The notes under the pieces: model-generated
Told to the model about the DNA's origin: nothing
The model's input: only the letters and a program-made list of their open reading frames with translations
Databases searched by the model: none
Program-made: the position numbers and the translations under genes
Assembly (NCBI GenBank): GCA_050187175.1
Contig: JBFWXS010000024.1
Span: 1 to 64,000 of the forward strand
Reading direction: 5' to 3'
Length of the DNA: 64,000 nucleotides
Origin: Zeimonas sp050187175
GTDB taxonomy: Bacteria > Pseudomonadota > Gammaproteobacteria > Burkholderiales > Burkholderiaceae_E
Shown: positions 24,301-30,727 of the stretch, in pieces
Position numbering within the stretch: position 1 is the first letter of the stretch
Layout: each line of letters begins with the position of its first letter

Positions 24301-24964
24301 ACCGGCCGCCGGCAGGCCGGTATGGACGGTCGACGTCTCCGGCGCCGATCAGCAGCGCATCTTCGTGGATCGCGTGGGCGCTTTCGGGCCGCGCGCCCTT
24401 GCCGCGCAACGGCTGGACGCGCTGCTGAGCGACATGCTGCCGCGCGCCAACGCCAACGTCGATGCCTTGCCGAACGAAGTGTTCGCGGAAGTGCGCGCCG
24501 CGATGAGGGAGCGCGGCGTTTCGCAGCGCCGGATGGCCGATCTGCGCGGCACTGCCTATGGCGGTGCGTCGCACTTTCGCTTCGCGCCGTCGCGGCGCAC
24601 GCTTCTGGACGATGCGCAGAAGCCCGGCGCCGATGCACTTGGCGTCTGGGCGGACTCGGATCTGTTCTGGGATCGTGTCGTCGCCATCGAACCCGACGGC
24701 GAAGAAGAGGTGTTCGACCTGACCGTGCCGGGTCCCGCCTCGTGGCTTGCCGACGGCGTCGTGAGCCACAACTCCGGAGCCATCGAGCAGGATGCAGACG
24801 TCATCCTGTTCATCTATCGCGACGAGGTCTACAACCCCGATTCGGCCGACAAGGGAACCGCCGAGATCATCATCGGCAAGCAGCGCAACGGGCCGATCGG
24901 CACCGTGCGGCTCACCTTCGTGGGCCAGTACACGAAGTTCGAGAACTTCATGGCCGGGGGCTGA
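21371..24964 (+). CDS. dnaB: Replicative DNA helicase DnaB precursor with two inteins
   Basis: A 1197-residue precursor. The ring helicase that unwinds DNA ahead of the replisome is encoded in three extein pieces: residues 1-231, 544-711 and 1135-1197, totalling 462, the normal DnaB length. The N-terminal domain begins near IEAEQAVLGGLLLD. Walker A GRPSMGK (225-231) is cut by intein 1 just before its Thr (T544). Walker B is LIVIDYLQLM with D648, and the sensor Q691 is in ALSQLNR. The RE|SGAIEQDAD motif is cut by intein 2 after E711. Both splice junctions reconstitute canonical DnaB sequence. Without splicing no functional ATP site forms. The gene is in the conserved place after rplI, so it is the chromosomal helicase and not a phage copy. 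ATG 21383 is an alternative start. Confidence 0.96.
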   Translation: MSAVMNDPSGDPQIAALRVPPHSIEAEQAVLGGLLLDNGAFDRVADVVHEEDFYRHDHRLIWHQIARLIERGHPADVVTVFEALQSGGKAEEAGGLVYLNALAQGTPSAANIRRYGEIVRDRSILRRLISTSDEISTAALNPQGRDTKTLLDEAESKIFQISEDGSRGQAGFHALPDLLGEVVERIDELYNQNNPNDVTGVPTGFVDLDKMTSGMQPGDLLIVAGRPSMGKAQPLDARIRTRGGWRTMGELAVGDALASMDGRPSIVTGVFPQGERQVYRVRFSDGRSTECCAEHLWAVHGGDWAGARVLDTATLMAMLRDARHAGGLWIDMPSGEFGGEQAVEYGSDGTLPEAPRRIGRRLGRMMTQRAGGLALCGDERARFEDESVRCDDEFAAHTGALHDRSPRPDELPQAYLHASRAARMQLLQGLIETGPVQWRDDVLELRLSDRVLADEVAQLVRSLGGWCAVSADAVGTVDVAAAPRFVCRISHAEIGKAGSARRSGPLRPMLTAIEPTRVTATQCISVSHPSRLYVTDDYVLTHNTAFSLNIGEYVAVEQGLPVAVFSMEMGATQLAMRMVCSVGRLDQQRLRTGRLVDDDWPRLTNAIQKMQDSQMFIDETPALTALELRARARRLARQCGKLGLIVIDYLQLMAGSATAASENRATEISEISRSLKALAKELDCPVIALSQLNRSLEQRPNKRPVMSDLRECVTGDTLVLLADGRRVPIAQLVGTEPEVLAMDSSQKIVAARSDCVWPVGRRPVLRVALASGRVLRATARHRVFTGNGWRMCSEIAVGERVAIARRMPQPAAAFDWSDEQIVFLGHMIGDGSYLSGQPMRYTTASEENSRAVALAAQALGCSVDRHAGRGNWHQLVFSGNGSRGDAKAANAWLRALGIFGQRSYEKRVPAQAFMLADDRIALLLRHLWATDGSIHLRPPGQKGAARVYFATASEGLACDVAALLLRLGIVARIRSVRPAAGRPVWTVDVSGADQQRIFVDRVGAFGPRALAAQRLDALLSDMLPRANANVDALPNEVFAEVRAAMRERGVSQRRMADLRGTAYGGASHFRFAPSRRTLLDDAQKPGADALGVWADSDLFWDRVVAIEPDGEEEVFDLTVPGPASWLADGVVSHNSGAIEQDADVILFIYRDEVYNPDSADKGTAEIIIGKQRNGPIGTVRLTFVGQYTKFENFMAGG
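22064..22999 (+). mobile_element. DnaB intein 1: class 3 (Trp-Cys-Thr) intein with degenerate endonuclease
   Basis: 312 residues (DnaB 232-543). It lacks an N-terminal Cys or Ser: the first residue is Ala (AQPLDARI). It has W66 two positions after the block B His (EHLW), C292 in block F (TQCISV) and T310 before the terminal H311-N312, followed by extein Thr. This is the WCT set that defines class 3 inteins, in which the block F Cys replaces residue 1 as first nucleophile. A LAGLIDADG domain is recognisable but decayed. PRRIGRRLGRM (125-134) stands where P..LG..LGDG is expected, with Arg for the catalytic Asp, and LLQGLIETGP (195-204) stands where LLQGLMDTDG is expected. Splicing residues look intact; homing ability is probably lost. 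Confidence 0.88.
23504..24772 (+). mobile_element. DnaB intein 2: class 1 intein with LAGLIDADG endonuclease
   Basis: 423 residues (DnaB 712-1134). Block A starts with C1 (CVTGDTLVLLADG). Block B has T67 and H70 (ATARH). The terminal H422-N423 is followed by extein Ser. The DOD endonuclease has both acidic motifs: LGHMIGDG with D119 and LWATDGS with D220, so it may be active. A region at about 323-352 (EVFAEVRAAMRERGVSQRRM) looks like a helix-turn-helix for DNA recognition. Block F (VFDLTVPGPASWLADG) has D405 but Ala (A412) where a His is common. Splicing should follow the standard Cys-initiated pathway. Confidence 0.92.
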
Positions 24965-25006
24965 GGCCGGCCGGACCGGAAGCGCGCTCTTCGCAAGCCC
25001 TGAGAC

Positions 25007-26242
25007 ATGAGCGATGTCCTGGTCCTCGGCGCCGGCATGGTCGGCGTCTGTGCCGCGCTGGAGCTCGTCGCGCGAGGCCATTCGGTCGTACTGGTCGACC
25101 GCAAAGCGCCGGGACAGGAGACTTCGTACGGCAATGCCGGCATCATCCAGCGTGAAGCGGTAGTGCCGTATGCGTTTCCGCGCGACTGGACAATGCTGCT
25201 GCGGACCGCGCTGAAGCGCGGCAGCGACGTCAACTACCATGCCGGCGCGCTGCCCGGCCTGCTGCCGCGGCTGGCTCGCTACTGGCATGCATCGGCGCCG
25301 GCGCGCCATGCCGCGATCGCGCGCGACTACAGCCGCCTGATCGAACACTGCCTGAGCGAACACGCGCCGCTGATCGAAGCGGCCGGTGCGCAGGATCTGG
25401 TGCGGCGCGAAGGCTATCGCGTGCTCTTTCGTACAAGCGCCACCTTCGATGCCGCGGCCATGCAGGCGCGGACGCTGGCAACCGACTTCGGCCTGCGCGT
25501 CGAGCTGCTCGACGGTGCCGCACTGGCGCGCGCCGAGCCGGGCCTGCAGATGCCGCTCGCAGGCGCGATCCATTGGCTCGACCCGTGGACGGTGAGCGAT
25601 CCGGGTGCGCTGGTGGCGCGCTATGCGGCGCTGTTCGAGCGGCGAGGCGGCCGCCTGCTGCGCGGTGATGCGGCCAGCCTGCGGCTGCAGGCCGGCGGCG
25701 GCTGGCGCGTGCAGACCGCAGCCGGGCCGGTCGATGCACGCAGTGTGGTGATCGCGCTCGGCCCGTGGAGCGGCGGCGTGGCCGCGTCGCTGGGTTATCG
25801 GCTGCCGCTGTTCGTCAAGCGCGGTTATCACAGCCACTATACCGGCGGCCCGGGACTGCGGCTGCCCCTGCTGGATGCCGAGCGCGGCTACGTGCTCGCG
25901 CCAATGGCGCGCGGGCTGCGCCTGACCACCGGCGCCGAGTTCGCGCGCCTCGACGCGCCGCCGACGCCGCGGCAGCTGGCCGGCGCCGAGCGCGCCGCGC
26001 GCGAACTGCTGATGCTGTCCGGGCCGGTCGAAGCGACACCGTGGCTCGGTGCGCGTCCCTGCACGGTGGACATGAAGCCTGTCATCGGACAGGCGCCTCG
26101 CCATTCGAGCCTATGGTTCGATTTCGGCCATGCGCACCAGGGCTTCACGCTCGGCCCGGCGAGCGCGCGGCTGCTGGCCGATCTGATCGACGGAACGAAG
26201 CCGTTCGTCGATCCCGCGCCTTTCGCCGCGTCGCGGTTCTGA
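25007..26242 (+). CDS. FAD-dependent D-amino-acid dehydrogenase-like oxidase
   Basis: A 411-residue member of the DAO/DadA family, expected to oxidatively deaminate a D-amino acid or related amine and pass electrons to the respiratory chain. The N-terminal VLVLGAGMVGVCAALEL and VVLVDRKAPGQETSYGNAGII segments form the FAD site. The C-terminal GHAHQGFTLGPASARLLADLI is the usual distal FAD contact. It starts 42 bp after dnaB in the same direction. There is no signal peptide. The specific substrate is unknown; DadA itself is a close but not exact match by eye. Confidence 0.82.
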   Translation: MSDVLVLGAGMVGVCAALELVARGHSVVLVDRKAPGQETSYGNAGIIQREAVVPYAFPRDWTMLLRTALKRGSDVNYHAGALPGLLPRLARYWHASAPARHAAIARDYSRLIEHCLSEHAPLIEAAGAQDLVRREGYRVLFRTSATFDAAAMQARTLATDFGLRVELLDGAALARAEPGLQMPLAGAIHWLDPWTVSDPGALVARYAALFERRGGRLLRGDAASLRLQAGGGWRVQTAAGPVDARSVVIALGPWSGGVAASLGYRLPLFVKRGYHSHYTGGPGLRLPLLDAERGYVLAPMARGLRLTTGAEFARLDAPPTPRQLAGAERAARELLMLSGPVEATPWLGARPCTVDMKPVIGQAPRHSSLWFDFGHAHQGFTLGPASARLLADLIDGTKPFVDPAPFAASRF

Positions 26243-26263
26243 CCTCGCGGCCTTACCGCAGCC

Positions 26264-28186
26264 CTACAGCGCATCCGCCGCGAAGTCGGCCAGCCGCGAC
26301 CGTTCACCGCGCTGCAGCGTCACGTGGCCCGCATGCGGCCAGCCCTTGAAGCGGTCCACGACGTAGGTCAGGCCGGACGAGCCCTCGGTGAGGTACGGCG
26401 TATCGATCTGCGCGATGTTGCCCAGGCAGACCACTTTGGTCCCCGGGCCGGCGCGCGTGACCAGCGTCTTCATCTGTTTCGGCGTCAGGTTCTGCGCCTC
26501 GTCCAGGATCAGGAACTTGTTGATGAAGGTGCGGCCGCGCATGAACGACAGCGCCTTGACCTTGACGCGCGCGCGGATCAGGTCGTTGGCGGCCGAGCGG
26601 CCCCATTCGCCGGCGGCCGGGTCGCTGTGGTTGAGCACTTCGAGGTTGTCCTCGAGCGCGCCCATCCACGGCTGCATCTTCTCTTCCTCGGTGCCCGGCA
26701 GATAGCCGATGTCTTCGCCCACGGGCACCGTGGCGCGCGTCATGATGATCTCGGTATAGCGTTTGGACTCGAGCACCTGCACCAGCCCGGCGGCCAGTGC
26801 GAGCAGCGTCTTGCCCGTGCCGGCCTGGCCGAGCAGCGAGACGAAGTCGATCTCGGGGTCCATCAGCAGGTTCAGCGCGAAGTTCTGTTCGCGATTGCGT
26901 GCGGTGATGCCCCAGACGGCGTTCTTCAGATGGCCGTAGTCGCGCAGCGTCTGCAGGACCGCGGTGCGGCCGGTGATCTCGCGCACGCGCGCCACCAGCG
27001 GCATCTCGCCCTCGAAGTAGACGAACTGGTTCAGCAGCAGCGACGAAACCAGCGGCCCGGTGATGCGATAGAACGTGTAGCCGTTCTGCTGCCACGATTC
27101 GACGCCCTTGCCGTGCTTCTCCCAGAAGTCGGCGGGCAGCGCCAGCATGCCCGAATACAGCAGGTCGGTGTCTTCGATGACCTGGTCGTTGAAGTAGTCC
27201 TCGGCCGGCAGACCCATCGTGCGGGCCTTGATCCGCATGTTGATGTCTTTCGACACCAGCACCACCTGCCGGTCGGGCAGCTGGTCCTGCATCGCGCGCA
27301 CCACGCCGAGGATCTGGTTGTCGGCCTTGCCCATCGGCAGGCTCGACGGCAGCATCGACGCGATCGCCTGCGTCTGGAAGAACAGGCGGCCGGTGGCGTC
27401 GCGGTTGCCCAGCAGCGACAGTGACAGGCCCTGGTCGATGTCGTCGGGCGCGGCCGCGATCAGCGCATCGAGCGAACGGCTGACCTGCCGCGCGTTGCGC
27501 GCGACTTCCGACATGCCCTTCTTGTTATTGTCGAGCTCCTCTAGCGTCATCATAGGCAGATAGACGTCGTGCTCGGCGAAGCGGAACAGGCTGCTCGGAT
27601 CGTGCATCAGCACGTTCGTGTCGAGCACGAACAGCTTGGGCGGCTGCTCCGTCAGGCGGCGCGCGTCACGGATCGGCGCCGGTCTGGCGGCCGGCCGGGC
27701 GGCGCCGTTGCGCGAGGCGACGGTTTCGGCGCCGGCCGTCCCCGCGGTTTGCGCCGCGGCAGCGGGGTGTTGCCCGGCTTTCGCAGCCGCGCCGCCGCCG
27801 CCGCGCGCGGACGCAGCGCCCGGCGCGGGGCTCAGCAGCGCGGCCTGCGGTGCGCCTTTGCCTGTCTTGCCGGAACGCCCGCCGCGGGCGTCCCTGGCGT
27901 CCCTCGCGTCCCTTATGTCTCTCATGTCCCTCACGTCACCCGCGTCCGCCATGTCCGCCGCGTCCCTCGCTCCCGCGGCAGCGGCGCTCGCCGCAGTCGC
28001 GGCCGCTGCCGCGCCGGGCGGCTTGAGCGCTGCCGCGCCGCGCAGCGCGGTGCCCGCGCTGATCGGGACGACGTCGTGCGGCCCTTCGGCGGCAGCGCTC
28101 TTGCGCGCGCGTCCGGCGCGCGCCTGGACGGCGGTGGACAGATCGAGCAGGGTCGCGGGCTTGGTCGGCGGCTTGGGCAGCGGCAT
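26264..28186 (-). CDS. PhoH-like protein with PIN domain (YlaK type)
   Basis: A 640-residue protein. Residues 1-180 are low-complexity Ala/Arg/Asp sequence. A PIN nuclease domain follows from KLFVLDTNVLMHD (about 183-195), with the MTLEELDNNKKG and DINMRIKA segments carrying conserved acids. The PhoH ATPase domain has Walker A GQAGTGKT and Walker B FLILDEAQN. Such PIN-PhoH proteins are thought to act as RNA helicase/nuclease units. Length is well above relatives of about 440-560 residues because of the N-terminal tract, part of which is encoded by a 9-bp tandem repeat (27888-27968). The 5' leader has a 12-bp duplication. It lies downstream of bcp but behind bcp's terminator. Confidence 0.88.
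   Translation of the reverse strand: MPLPKPPTKPATLLDLSTAVQARAGRARKSAAAEGPHDVVPISAGTALRGAAALKPPGAAAAATAASAAAAGARDAADMADAGDVRDMRDIRDARDARDARGGRSGKTGKGAPQAALLSPAPGAASARGGGGAAAKAGQHPAAAAQTAGTAGAETVASRNGAARPAARPAPIRDARRLTEQPPKLFVLDTNVLMHDPSSLFRFAEHDVYLPMMTLEELDNNKKGMSEVARNARQVSRSLDALIAAAPDDIDQGLSLSLLGNRDATGRLFFQTQAIASMLPSSLPMGKADNQILGVVRAMQDQLPDRQVVLVSKDINMRIKARTMGLPAEDYFNDQVIEDTDLLYSGMLALPADFWEKHGKGVESWQQNGYTFYRITGPLVSSLLLNQFVYFEGEMPLVARVREITGRTAVLQTLRDYGHLKNAVWGITARNREQNFALNLLMDPEIDFVSLLGQAGTGKTLLALAAGLVQVLESKRYTEIIMTRATVPVGEDIGYLPGTEEEKMQPWMGALEDNLEVLNHSDPAAGEWGRSAANDLIRARVKVKALSFMRGRTFINKFLILDEAQNLTPKQMKTLVTRAGPGTKVVCLGNIAQIDTPYLTEGSSGLTYVVDRFKGWPHAGHVTLQRGERSRLADFAADAL
27888..27968 (-). repeat. 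Nine 9-bp tandem repeats inside the PhoH gene
   Basis: Nine contiguous units related to GCGTCCCTC on the plus strand (variants ATGTCCCTC, ACGTCACCC, ATGTCCGCC and others). They are in frame and encode a series of Arg/Ala/Met/Val-Arg-Asp tripeptides (for example RDMRDIRDARDARDA). A multiple of three preserves the frame when copy number changes. Confidence 0.88.
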
Positions 28187-28188
28187 CT

Positions 28189-28212
28189 CGTGTGGCTATC
28201 CGTGTGGCTATC
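28189..28212 (-). repeat. 12-bp direct duplication in the PhoH gene leader
   Basis: CGTGTGGCTATC occurs twice in tandem (28189-28200 and 28201-28212), beginning two bases upstream of the minus-strand start codon. It occupies the position of the ribosome-binding site, so it could influence translation. Confidence 0.75.
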
Positions 28213-28220
28213 GGGAAGGG

Positions 28221-28270
28221 GAAAACAAAACGGCCGCGGGGCCGGCGCTGAAACCGGCGACCTGCGGCCG
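28221..28270 (-). terminator. Rho-independent terminator of bcp
   Basis: Read on the minus strand, CGGCCGC (28264-28270) pairs with GCGGCCG (28231-28237), with an inner GCCGG/CCGGC stem. TTTTGTTTTC follows (28221-28230). It lies 93 bp after the bcp stop codon. Confidence 0.75.
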
Positions 28271-28362
28271 CTGCGATGAGGAGGCTGAGCCGTCCCGCGG
28301 GCGCGAACGTCCGGGCCGGCGGGGCGCCATGCCCGCCGCCGTCCGGCAGCGGGCGCAAGCAT

Positions 28363-28824
28363 TCAGATCGATCGTGCTGCCTCCAGAACTTCGTCGACGT
28401 GGCCCGTCACCTTGACGGCGCGCCACTCGCGCGCCAGCCGGCCCTGGGCATCGATCAGGAAGGTCGAACGCTCGATGCCGCGCACCTGGCGTCCGTACAT
28501 GTTCTTCATCTTCATCACGCCGAACAGCTCGCACAGGGTTTCGTCGGGATCGGAGATCAGCGCGAACGGCAGGCCAAGCTTGGCGCGGAAGCCGTCGTGC
28601 GACTTGATGCTGTCGCGCGAGATGCCGTAGATGACCGTATCGGCGGCGGCGAAATCGTCGTGCTGGTCGCGGAAATCGCTGCTTTCGCTGGTACAGCCCG
28701 GCGTATTGTCCTTCGGGTAGAAGTACAGGACGATCTTGCGTCCCTTCAGTGACGACAGCGTGACGTCGCCGCCGGTGGCGGCGGCCGTGAAATCGGGAAC
28801 CTTCTTGCCGAGGGAGACCGTCAA
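28363..28824 (-). CDS. bcp: Thioredoxin-dependent thiol peroxidase (Bcp peroxiredoxin)
   Basis: A 153-residue peroxiredoxin of the Bcp/PrxQ subfamily that reduces hydrogen peroxide and organic hydroperoxides in the cytosol. The peroxidatic Cys is C44 in DNTPGCTSES, and the conserved VLYFYPKDNTPGCT strand-loop and the SRDS segment are present. The second Cys found five residues later in E. coli Bcp is absent here (Ser), so this is a 1-Cys-type or atypical enzyme; C98 is the only other Cys. A rho-independent terminator follows. Confidence 0.92.
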   Translation of the reverse strand: MTVSLGKKVPDFTAAATGGDVTLSSLKGRKIVLYFYPKDNTPGCTSESSDFRDQHDDFAAADTVIYGISRDSIKSHDGFRAKLGLPFALISDPDETLCELFGVMKMKNMYGRQVRGIERSTFLIDAQGRLAREWRAVKVTGHVDEVLEAARSI

Positions 28825-28880
28825 CGAAATCCTCTATCGATGAGCTGAATGTCCGGCCCTCAAAATAACACAGACCGTGC

Positions 28881-29252
28881 TCAGCATTGCAGCAGTGCGG
28901 CCAATACGCGCCGCCCCTCTGCCATCAGGATGTTGTAGGTGCGGCAGGCCGCGGGGGTATCCATGGTGTCCACGCCGATCCGGGCGGCGGCCAGCGCGGC
29001 CGTCAGCCGCGGGTGCGGAAAGCGCTGGCGTCCGCCGGTGCCGAGCAGCACCAGTTCCGGCCGGTGGCCGAGCAGGGCCTCGAAATGGGCCGGTTCCAGC
29101 GACTCGAAGCCGGCCGCCGGCCACGGGGCCAGCAGGCCTTCGGGCATGACCAGCAGCGAGCCTTCGTGGCGCTGGCCGTTGATCTCGACGAAACCCGGGC
29201 CGTAGCCGGTGAAGGTGTTCAGGCTGGTCTGGGTGTCGGCGTGCAGCTTCAT
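28881..29252 (-). CDS. Mth938-like domain (DUF498) protein
   Basis: A 123-residue single-domain protein. It has the family pattern FTGYGPGFVEING near the N-terminus, LLVMPEGLLAPWP, ELVLLGTGGRQRFP (about 66-79) and the MDTPAACRTYNILMAEGRRV C-terminal helix. No enzymatic activity is established; human relatives (NDUFAF3) assist complex I assembly. Divergently transcribed from the aminotransferase gene at 29362 across a 109-bp spacer. Confidence 0.86.
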   Translation of the reverse strand: MKLHADTQTSLNTFTGYGPGFVEINGQRHEGSLLVMPEGLLAPWPAAGFESLEPAHFEALLGHRPELVLLGTGGRQRFPHPRLTAALAAARIGVDTMDTPAACRTYNILMAEGRRVLAALLQC

Positions 29253-29361
29253 CGGGGATCCGGCAGGGCGTCGCGGCCGTGGGCGCTTGCCGGAAAAACG
29301 CCGCGCAAACCCGCCCTAAGCCACTGAAAATGTTACATTAATAGCTTAACGGGAGTCCATC

Positions 29362-30567
29362 ATGAGTTCGCCTCGCGAGTTTTCGCGCATCAAGCGTCTG
29401 CCGCCGTATGTCTTCAATATCACGGCCGAGCTGAAAATGGCCGAGCGCCGGCGCGGCGAAGACATCATCGACATGAGCATGGGCAACCCCGACGGCCCGG
29501 CCCCGCAGCACATCATCGACAAGCTGGTCGAGGCCTCGCAGCGGCCGCATACGCACGGCTATTCGGTGTCCAAGGGCATTCCGCGGCTGCGCAAGGCGAT
29601 CTCCGACTGGTATGCGCGGCGCTACAACGTCGACATCGACCCCGAGAGCGAGGCCATCGTCACGATAGGCTCGAAGGAAGGCATCGCGCATCTGATGCTG
29701 GCGACGCTGGACCGCGGCGACGTCGTGCTCGTGCCCAATCCCAGCTACCCGATCCACATCTACGGCGCCGTCATCGCCGGCGCCGAGACGCGCTCGGTGC
29801 GCATGACGCCCGGCGTCGACTTCTTCGAGGAGCTCGAGCGCACGGTGCGCGAGACGCATCCGAAGCCGAAGATGATGATCCTGGGCTTCCCCAGCAATCC
29901 CACCGCGAAGTGCGTCGACCTGGCCTTCTTCGAGCGCGTCGTGGCGCTGGCGCGCGAGCACGACATCCTGGTCGTGCACGACCTGGCCTATGCCGACATC
30001 GTCTTCGACGACTACAAGGCGCCGTCCATCATGCAGGTGCCCGGCGCGCGCGACGTCGCCGTCGAGTTCTTCACGATGAGCAAGAGCTATAACATGGCCG
30101 GCTGGCGCATCGGCTTCATGGTGGGCAACAAGGAGCTGGTCAACGCGCTGGCGCGGATGAAGAGCTACCACGACTATGGCACCTTCACGCCTATCCAGGT
30201 CGCGGCCATCGCCGCGCTCGACGGCCCGCAGGACTGTGTCGAGGAAACGCGGCAGAAGTACCAGCTGCGCCGGAACGTGCTGGCCAAGGGTCTGCATGAA
30301 GCAGGCTGGATGGTCGAGGTGCCGAAGGCGTCGATGTACATCTGGGCTGAGATTCCGGAGCCGTACCGCGCGCTCGGTTCGCTGGAGTTCAGCAGGAAGC
30401 TGCTGGTCGAGGCCAAGATCGCGGTCTCGCCGGGCATCGGCTTCGGCGAGCACGGCGACGATCACGTCCGCTTCGCGCTGATCGAGAACGAGCAGCGCAT
30501 CCGCCAGGCGGTGCGCGGCATCAAGGAAATGTTCCGGCGCGACGGTCTGATCAAGATCGCCGCCTAG
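29362..30567 (+). CDS. alaC: Alanine/valine-type aminotransferase
   Basis: A 401-residue PLP-dependent class I aminotransferase closest to the AlaC/YfdZ type, making alanine from pyruvate and glutamate. It has the N-terminal RIKRLPPYVFN segment, MSMGNPDGPAP, and the PLP Lys in MSKSYNMAGWR (K about residue 240), with FPSNPTAKC upstream. ATG 29362 has GGGAG 6 bp before it. It is followed by hom and thrC, an arrangement typical of Burkholderiales, so the three may share a transcript and link alanine and threonine synthesis. Confidence 0.9.
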   Translation: MSSPREFSRIKRLPPYVFNITAELKMAERRRGEDIIDMSMGNPDGPAPQHIIDKLVEASQRPHTHGYSVSKGIPRLRKAISDWYARRYNVDIDPESEAIVTIGSKEGIAHLMLATLDRGDVVLVPNPSYPIHIYGAVIAGAETRSVRMTPGVDFFEELERTVRETHPKPKMMILGFPSNPTAKCVDLAFFERVVALAREHDILVVHDLAYADIVFDDYKAPSIMQVPGARDVAVEFFTMSKSYNMAGWRIGFMVGNKELVNALARMKSYHDYGTFTPIQVAAIAALDGPQDCVEETRQKYQLRRNVLAKGLHEAGWMVEVPKASMYIWAEIPEPYRALGSLEFSRKLLVEAKIAVSPGIGFGEHGDDHVRFALIENEQRIRQAVRGIKEMFRRDGLIKIAA

Positions 30568-30727
30568 GCGCTGCGGCGCTGCCACGGCGCCGCCGCCGCT
30601 GCGTTCCCCTGTTCCGCGGCCGCTGCCGGCGGTCCGCGAGCGGTCTGCGGCGACCGCTCCGCCTCGCTTCCGTCAATCCGCTTCCGTTCTTCCACTTCGG
30701 TTCTTCCACTTCTTCGCTTCGACTGCA
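30568..30727 (+). other. Spacer before hom with 14-bp duplications
   Basis: A 160-bp non-coding spacer. CGCTTCCGT occurs at 30665-30673 and 30679-30687, and GTTCTTCCACTTC occurs at 30686-30698 and 30700-30712. Both pairs have a 14-bp period. The pyrimidine-rich tract ends 15 bp before hom and leaves no obvious ribosome-binding site. No attenuator-type peptide or terminator is seen. Confidence 0.6.

Noticed and set aside
21371..24964. dnaB as a prophage helicase, given its class 3 intein
   Set aside because: It follows rplI in the conserved chromosomal order, and no phage genes are nearby.
21374..26104. A 1576-codon open frame on the minus strand opposite dnaB and the amino-acid oxidase gene
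   Set aside because: It is antisense to two clearly coding genes, rich in Arg, Gln, His and Ala, with no domain pattern. High GC leaves few stop codons in such frames.
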